Assembly (NCBI GenBank): GCA_947165555.1
Contig: CAMVAR010000012.1
Coordinates: 1 to 10,278 of the forward strand
Source of the DNA: an uncultured Pseudomonadota bacterium
GTDB lineage: Bacteria; Pseudomonadota; Alphaproteobacteria; Rs-D84
Length of the DNA: 10,278 nucleotides
Direction: 5' to 3'
A program made the position numbers and the translations under genes. The notes under the pieces were generated by a model that saw only the letters and a program-made list of their open reading frames with translations, was not told where the DNA came from and searched no databases. Positions 6,873 through 10,278 of the stretch are shown here, piece by piece. The stretch's first letter is position 1; each line of letters begins with the position of its first letter.

Positions 6873-6902
6873 AAAAAACCACCCGAAATAAATTCAAAGT
6901 GG
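6873..6902 (-). terminator. Rho-independent terminator of RNA copy 2
   Basis: Same hairpin as in copy 1: 6893-6902 pairs with 6879-6888 on the minus strand with one mismatch and three G-U pairs, followed by six T residues (6873-6878). The 3' strand (TTTCGGGTGG) is identical in both copies. Confidence 0.65.
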
Positions 6903-7043
6903 TTGGAGTCAAAATCACAATGCAGTATTGCTGTGCTTATTCAATATATTCACACACTCCAACCATGGGTTGGAGATTTAACGTTTCTCTGAACGACTGC
7001 ATTGGAAATTTTGACTCCAACAGACATAACACCTGCCTGCGAT
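6873..7043 (-). ncRNA. Structured RNA, copy 2 of a tandem pair
   Basis: Sibling of the 6651-6819 RNA, 221 bp away on the same strand. Stems in plus coordinates: P0 7034-7039/7021-7026 (one G-U), P1 7008-7021/6902-6915 (14 bp, longer than in copy 1; its last pair shares base 7021 with P0, so the two compete there), P2 6996-7004/6918-6926 (9 bp), P3 6982-6995, P4 6957-6975 (identical to copy 1), P5 6953-6956/6932-6935 with the same 17-nt loop length, then a terminator. Between P1 and P2 both copies have a 3-nt/2-nt internal loop despite unrelated sequence. The 5' end is less sure than in copy 1: the -10 candidate TGTTAT (7050-7055) has no good -35. No ORF follows before copy 1, which favours an independent sRNA for this copy. 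Confidence 0.6.
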
Positions 7044-7099
7044 TCCAGCATAACATTTTATATCTAAAAAGGCAAATTTATATTTTTATAAAAAAATAC

Positions 7100-7128
7100 T
7101 TGATTTTATGATTTCGTCGGTATATTAT
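7100..7128 (+). promoter_or_regulatory. Promoter of the tRNA-Asp/tRNA-Glu operon
   Basis: TTGATT (7100-7105) and TATTAT (7123-7128) are 17 bp apart, with a start expected about 7 bases later, just before tRNA-Asp at 7143. An AT-rich stretch precedes the -35. No other promoter is visible between the two tRNA genes, so they are probably co-transcribed. Confidence 0.65.
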
Positions 7129-7142
7129 ATCGGCACGGCATT

Positions 7143-7220
7143 GGGGTTGTAGCTCAGCTGGTTTAGAGCGTCTGCCTGTCACGCAGAAGGTCGCGGGTTC
7201 GAGCCCCGTCAATCCCGCCA
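7143..7220 (+). tRNA. tRNA-Asp (GUC), CCA encoded
   Basis: The acceptor stem GGGGTTG pairs with CAATCCC (one G-U), the D-arm is GCTC...GAGC, and the anticodon arm TCTGC-CTGTCAC-GCAGA carries anticodon GTC at the loop centre. The T-arm is GCGGG-TTCGAGC-CCCGT. The discriminator is G, as required for Asp identity, and the CCA end (7218-7220) is encoded. A short T-run follows, then tRNA-Glu 20 bases later. Confidence 0.97.
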
Positions 7221-7240
7221 GTTTTTTTTGTGTAAGTTCC

Positions 7241-7315
7241 GGCCCCATCGTCTAATGGTTAGGACACCGCCCTTTCAAGGCGAGAATCCCGGTTCAAATC
7301 CGAGTGGGGCTGCCA
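7241..7315 (+). tRNA. tRNA-Glu (UUC), CCA encoded; element junction
   Basis: The acceptor GGCCCCA pairs with TGGGGCT (one G-U) and the anticodon loop CTTTCAA carries TTC; discriminator G and CCA are encoded. Two C-A mismatches stand out: the outer anticodon-stem pair (CCGCC with GGCGA) and the second T-stem pair (CCCGG with CCGAG). Both odd A bases are in the 3' half. A mobile element's recombinase gene abuts and reads antisense into this tRNA, so the 3' part may have been supplied by the element on integration. It is probably still foldable, but it may be a weakened copy. Confidence 0.93.
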
Positions 7316-8893
7316 AGATTGATTTAGACCCTTCGAGATAAATAAATCGAAGGGTTTTTTCACAGAAATCTGCAGTTTTTCACCGTCATAGATACAGTTC
7401 AAAAGTAAAATTTTCAAAAGTTGGTTTTTTTCGGTTACTTTTGAACTCTCGAATGCTTTTATACCAAATGATAACAGCTTGATTATTCTCTTAAGTATAG
7501 CCTCTGCACGTTCTTGAGATATAGATATACTTGCCATATCTTCCGCAACTTTGGCTTCTTGTTTGCATAAGTCCTCATTTATTAGATCATATTCAGCTCT
7601 TGTAATAATACCCTTTACAACAGATTTTAGGTAATCTTTCCTTTCTTCTTCAATACGTTGTTGTTCTTGTTGGAGTTTATTTAATTCATTTTTGTTAGTG
7701 TCCAGTTCTTGCTGAATCTCTCTTTTGATTGCAGGTTGATAGATTTTTAGTATTTCTGGATCAAAATGTAGCTTGTCCAACACTTCTTTTTTTATTTGAT
7801 CCAGGAATTTGTCTTCGTTTACCTGTTTTACATCACAGGGTGTTGTTGTAGATGCATGTGAACACAATAGGTATCTATATGTTTTTCCGTTTGCTTTCTT
7901 TTTCTCATAAGGTGTCATTTTACATCCACATTTGCATTGGATAATATTGCTCAAAACAAACACCTTTGAATTATATTGATTCGGTTTAGGGGCTTTTTTA
8001 TTCTTTTTATCCAAAATAGACTGAATTTTCACATAAGTATCAAGAGAGATTAGTCTCTCATAATTATGCTCATAAGTTACATTGTTTTCTGTGAAGTATC
8101 CACAATAAAATTGATCGTGAAGTATAACACCCATGCAACCTGGTTTTATAATATTACCTCTTTTGCTTGTAAGTCCAAGTTTTTCTGCATAATCACAAAG
8201 AGCTTTTTCAGTATAGGTACCTTTTGCAAATTCTAACAATATTTTTTTGACCAGATGACCTTTATTTTTATCTAAGACGATTATTTTTTCACCAGTTGTT
8301 TTGTCAGTTGTATTTAAATAACCAACGGGGGCTTCTCTAGCATATTGTCCATGTTCCATTTGATCAACTCTGGTTTCTATTACCCTTCGCCCAATCATAC
8401 GAGACTCACGTTTTGCATATGTAACAGCGATTTCCCAATTTGCAAGTTCATCTGGAGTTGATCTAGATGTCAAAACACAGAAACAATCAATAAGATGAAT
8501 TTCTATTTTGTCTTTTTTCCGTAATTCATCTAGTTCAAGGCAATCTTGCCGAGTTAATCTGTCTATTCTGCTAACAATTATTGCTGTTTTACCTTTTTGA
8601 GTGGCTAGATATTTCAAAAACTGTTTGAATTTGTTACGATGTCCTTTTGATGCACTTTCTATCAATCTATAAGTGTCGGTTAGTTGATATCTTTTTGATT
8701 TGCAGTAATTTTCGATTATATTTTCTTGGGTATCTTGAGAAATTCCATGAAGTCCTTGCTTTTTTGTAGATACTCTAATAAAACCTATATAAGTTATAGA
8801 TTTAGTGGGGGCTTTTTCATCTTCTTTTATTTTTTTTATGCTACTATTTGCCCGTAGTGATTTCAAAAGCTTTTCATCCCTGATACTAGCCAT
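7259..8893 (-). CDS. Large serine recombinase (integrase)
   Basis: A 544-residue site-specific recombinase of the large serine family, which integrates and excises elements by double-strand cleavage with a serine nucleophile. The resolvase-type catalytic domain (about 33-175) has IGFIRVSTKKQ with the nucleophile S42 and IIVSRIDRLTR (105-115) with its conserved Arg residues. A recombinase domain follows (about 185-295). A zinc-ribbon has CKCGCKM (320-326) with C344 and C353, and a long coiled coil spans about 388-455. The end (LQISVKKPFDLFISKG) resembles the usual C-terminus of the family. The last 18 residues (527-544) are antisense tRNA-Glu sequence, starting exactly at the CCA. The start has a perfect AGGAGG site and overlaps the upstream gene by 8 bases, so translation is coupled. 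The gene appears intact. Confidence 0.93.
   Translation of the reverse strand: MASIRDEKLLKSLRANSSIKKIKEDEKAPTKSITYIGFIRVSTKKQGLHGISQDTQENIIENYCKSKRYQLTDTYRLIESASKGHRNKFKQFLKYLATQKGKTAIIVSRIDRLTRQDCLELDELRKKDKIEIHLIDCFCVLTSRSTPDELANWEIAVTYAKRESRMIGRRVIETRVDQMEHGQYAREAPVGYLNTTDKTTGEKIIVLDKNKGHLVKKILLEFAKGTYTEKALCDYAEKLGLTSKRGNIIKPGCMGVILHDQFYCGYFTENNVTYEHNYERLISLDTYVKIQSILDKKNKKAPKPNQYNSKVFVLSNIIQCKCGCKMTPYEKKKANGKTYRYLLCSHASTTTPCDVKQVNEDKFLDQIKKEVLDKLHFDPEILKIYQPAIKREIQQELDTNKNELNKLQQEQQRIEEERKDYLKSVVKGIITRAEYDLINEDLCKQEAKVAEDMASISISQERAEAILKRIIKLLSFGIKAFESSKVTEKNQLLKILLLNCIYDGEKLQISVKKPFDLFISKGLNQSWQPHSDLNRDSRLERAVS
7328..7360 (+). terminator. Terminator of the tRNA operon
   Basis: ACCCTTCGA (7328-7336) pairs with TCGAAGGGT (7347-7355) around a 10-base loop, followed by a run of T to 7360. 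It begins 13 bases after tRNA-Glu. It lies inside the antisense coding frame of the serine recombinase (codons for roughly KKPFDLFISKGL), so it belongs either to the mobile element or to a junction lying further right. Confidence 0.8.
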
Positions 8894-9236
8894 TGTTAGC
8901 CTCCTGAGCTATTTGTGTTTGGGTAACTTTATCAAAATATTCATTCAAATGTTCTATTTCTTGATCTATTTCTTCATCTGATTTTGTTTGTCCTAGTCTT
9001 TCGGCTTTCTTTTTTAGATATTTCCGTAATTGTTCCGTTTCATCACTAGCCAGGGTCAAAATAAAGTATTGTGTAACCTTGTAATAAACCAATATTTTAT
9101 GCAGCAATATCTTTTTTATAAGAGTTAAGGCTTGTCGCTTGATCGTGTTTGGTTTATCCGAATATTGCCATCCCTCTATCAACTGATCATAAATATCAGC
9201 TAATATTGGTTGTGAAAGTATATCTCGTTCTGTCAT
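8886..9236 (-). CDS. Hypothetical protein coupled to the serine recombinase
   Basis: A 116-residue protein that I do not recognise. It is predicted to be mostly helical, with a Lys/Leu/Ile-rich middle (about 34-63) and a Glu/Gln-rich C-terminal helix (about 68-110). There is no signal peptide, membrane segment of usual length, or helix-turn-helix that I can identify. AAGGA seven bases before the ATG supports the start. Its stop codon lies inside the recombinase start (ATGGCTAG), giving an 8-base overlap, so both are made from one mRNA with coupled translation. Small partners of serine integrases can be directionality factors or regulators; that role is only a possibility here. It is divergent from the Rep-like gene. 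Confidence 0.8.
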   Translation of the reverse strand: MTERDILSQPILADIYDQLIEGWQYSDKPNTIKRQALTLIKKILLHKILVYYKVTQYFILTLASDETEQLRKYLKKKAERLGQTKSDEEIDQEIEHLNEYFDKVTQTQIAQEANNG

Positions 9237-9343
9237 AGTGCATCCTTTTACATATTTTTATCATCTACATAATAGATTAGCATATTTAATTATTTTGCCA
9301 AGAAACTTTAAGTACATACTTTTTCAAAAAATAAAAATTAATT
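9237..9343. other. Divergent AT-rich control region of the element
   Basis: About 107 bases between the recombinase operon and the Rep-like operon, very AT-rich. It holds the AAGGA site of the 116-residue gene, a minus-strand TATTAT that could be its -10 box but lacks a clear -35, and a short inverted repeat AAGTA-CA-TACTT (9310-9321) that could be an operator. No promoter for the plus strand could be chosen with confidence. Confidence 0.35.
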
Positions 9344-9511
9344 ATGCAAATTATACAAAGTTTTCCAAAACCAATAGTTCTATACAAACATAAGCACCAA
9401 TTTTTGGATGACGAACTCGATTCTTATCCGCAGAAAATCGGGAAAAACAAGATAGAACCACAAACCTGCTGGTGTCTTCTAATATACAAAATAAAAGGAT
9501 TACAAAGATGA
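9344..9511 (+). CDS. Possible tiny leader ORF overlapping the Rep-like gene
   Basis: A 55-residue frame (MQIIQSFPKPIVLYKHKH...IKGLQR) ends in TGA at 9509-9511 and overlaps the ATG of the next gene as ATGA, the classic arrangement for translational coupling. It is basic at both ends with a short acidic middle (LDDELD) and includes a CWC motif. No family is recognised. Against it: no Shine-Dalgarno precedes its ATG, and the next gene has its own good site. It occupies most of the 271-bp divergent gap between the recombinase operon and the Rep-like gene. Confidence 0.4.
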   Translation: MQIIQSFPKPIVLYKHKHQFLDDELDSYPQKIGKNKIEPQTCWCLLIYKIKGLQR

Positions 9512-10278
9512 AATTTGAAAATCTAAAGTTAGAAAAAGTGATATTCAGTAACACGCTCAAAAAGAGATCTTGGTATAGATTCAAAATAGGTGATCATTTG
9601 TTTACTTATCCTAGATGTTATCAAGAAGTCATAGATGAATTTCGTAATGAATGCGAAGAAGAATTGAAAGGCTTGTACAGAAACCATGAAATCAAACTTA
9701 CAAAGGAACAAGAAGCCTGGAAAAACCACTTAATGAAAACCAAATATTCTTTTTTTCTGACTATCAAATTGCCCCACACAAATCAGGATGGATACAGAAG
9801 AACAAGAAATCGCATAGAAGCTTTGGAATTATATAGAAAGCTGATACAAGAATTGGAAGAATATTTTAGCGGTAACAATTGGAAAAGAAATCCATTACAG
9901 TTCACAGGCGTAATAGAAAAAGGTAAAGCTGGGTTCTGGCATATTCATCTGGCAATTCCAAGTTCTGAAAATGATTTATATATCGCTGATAGATTATGTA
10001 AGTGTATTACCAAGCTGATCAATAAGCATAATTTTTATAAAACCGTGATAGATTTGAGGGCTGTGTATGATCAAGAAGGTCTTTGTTTGTACATGGTAAA
10101 AGAATTGCGAAAGCACCAAGATGAAGGTAGTGAGATATTTTATTTACGCAATCTGTTCAAAGGGATAAAGAAAGAACACTATATTGTACGCATGTCCTTG
10201 AAAGCATTAACTCTGTTGGTGAGGTTTGGATTGTGGATAAAGCATTTTTGGACATTTAATATAATCAATCCTACAAAG
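9508..10278 (+). CDS. HUH rolling-circle replication initiator-like protein, 3' end outside window
   Basis: An open frame of 257 codons that reaches the right edge without a stop. The ATG has AAAGGA (9494-9499) eight bases upstream. Three motifs of HUH endonucleases appear in order: motif 1 SFFLTIKLP (81-89), motif 2 FWHIHLAIP (143-151) with the metal-binding HIH, and motif 3 YMVKEL (195-200), where Y195 would be the nucleophile and K198 the helper of a YxxK site. Such enzymes nick one strand at an origin and start rolling-circle replication. The spacing and single tyrosine recall phage gpII/ORF2-type and small-plasmid Rep proteins rather than conjugative relaxases. Arginine is mainly AGA. 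It is divergent from the recombinase operon in the same element. Motif-based assignment without a full alignment. Confidence 0.8.
   Translation, partial: MKFENLKLEKVIFSNTLKKRSWYRFKIGDHLFTYPRCYQEVIDEFRNECEEELKGLYRNHEIKLTKEQEAWKNHLMKTKYSFFLTIKLPHTNQDGYRRTRNRIEALELYRKLIQELEEYFSGNNWKRNPLQFTGVIEKGKAGFWHIHLAIPSSENDLYIADRLCKCITKLINKHNFYKTVIDLRAVYDQEGLCLYMVKELRKHQDEGSEIFYLRNLFKGIKKEHYIVRMSLKALTLLVRFGLWIKHFWTFNIINPTK

Larger units (their letters stand above)
6658..7040. repeat. Two-copy diverged tandem repeat, 221-bp period
   Basis: The block starting CCACCCGAAAT at 6658 recurs at 6879, and both copies share, in the same order, GGTTGGAGT, TGTGCTTATTC-like, the CTCCAACC palindrome followed by ATTT, and an AGACA...CTGC tail. 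Conservation is patchy: loops and the central hairpin are nearly identical while stem sequences differ, the pattern expected of duplicated RNA genes. The 650-bp gap from lgt to tRNA-Asp holds these repeats, the small 6424-6624 frame and the tRNA promoter. Confidence 0.8.
7241..7360. other. Candidate attachment site region (host/element junction)
   Basis: The recombinase frame runs from element DNA into the antisense of tRNA-Glu, so the crossover must lie near here. The exact core cannot be placed without the other end. Candidates are the tRNA 3' end (7280-7315), where two stem mismatches occur, or the short spacer and terminator just beyond it. Excision would exchange the last codons of the recombinase. 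Confidence 0.5.
7316..10278. mobile_element. Left part of an integrated mobile element at tRNA-Glu
   Basis: From tRNA-Glu rightwards the genes are a large serine recombinase, a coupled 116-residue gene, a divergent tiny ORF and a gene with HUH replication-initiator motifs. The DNA is visibly richer in A+T, and arginine is mostly AGA, unlike the CGT/CGC of the host genes to the left. Recombinase at the edge, pointing at a tRNA, plus a Rep-like gene fits an integrative plasmid or a filamentous-phage-like element that replicates by rolling circle. No second copy of the tRNA-Glu 3' end is visible, so the right boundary is beyond 10278. No structural, conjugation or cargo gene is seen yet. Confidence 0.75.

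Noticed and set aside
6658..7040. CRISPR array or integron attC sites as explanation of the repeats
   Set aside because: There are only two copies with a 221-bp period and no short identical repeats or spacers, no cas genes, no integron integrase, and no attC-type core ends; each copy has a directional terminator instead.
6682..7111. Plus-strand frames in both repeats that share the peptide TPTMGWRF
   Set aside because: The shared peptide comes from the near-identical P4 hairpin; neither frame has a ribosome-binding site, and changes between the copies follow stem pairing rather than codons.
9310..9321. AAGTACATACTT as a rolling-circle origin
   Set aside because: The arms are only 5 bp and AT-rich with no recognisable nick-site context; kept only as a possible operator in the control region.
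7316..10278. A second copy of the tRNA-Glu 3' end marking the right end of the element
   Set aside because: None could be found by eye in the remaining window, so the element must extend past the right edge.

Overview
The window looks like chromosomal DNA of an uncultured, moderately low-GC alphaproteobacterium, with the left end of an integrated mobile element filling the right third. The assignment is inferred from the gene set (Lgt, a Bax-inhibitor-1 membrane protein, a 2[4Fe-4S] ferredoxin, a tRNA-Asp/tRNA-Glu pair) and general codon style; no rRNA or other diagnostic marker is present. The host part (about 1-7315) is rich in CGT/CGC arginine codons and GCG/GGC. The part right of tRNA-Glu is more AT-rich and prefers AGA for arginine, as expected for acquired DNA.

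Left to right: a large exported glycine-zipper protein whose start lies outside the window; a shared bidirectional terminator; single-chain glycyl-tRNA synthetase on the minus strand; a divergently transcribed 363-residue protein with a weak resemblance to phosphothreonine-lyase-like enzymes; another two-way terminator; then, on the minus strand, a small ferredoxin and a BI-1 family membrane protein. Divergent from these, a 100-residue helical protein is followed two bases later by lgt.

Between lgt and the tRNA genes (about 6493-7142) lies the most unusual stretch. Two diverged tandem copies, 221 bp apart, fold on the minus strand into the same five-stem architecture and each ends in its own Rho-independent terminator. 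Several stems are preserved by different base pairs in the two copies, and G-U pairs favour the minus strand. I read these as a tandem pair of structured non-coding RNAs (about 165-170 nt), or leader/attenuator RNAs, of a family I do not recognise. A small minus-strand ORF with a strong Shine-Dalgarno site follows the downstream copy and overlaps the 3' end of lgt.

A tRNA-Asp/tRNA-Glu operon follows. The mobile element abuts tRNA-Glu: its large serine recombinase is transcribed towards the tRNA and its reading frame continues through the antisense of the tRNA, so the last 18 residues are tRNA sequence read backwards. A 116-residue gene is translationally coupled upstream of the recombinase. 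Divergent from that pair, a tiny ORF with an ATGA overlap leads into an unfinished gene with HUH rolling-circle replication motifs that runs off the right edge. Together these suggest an integrative plasmid, or a filamentous-phage-like or other rolling-circle element, inserted at tRNA-Glu. Its far end and second att site are outside the window.
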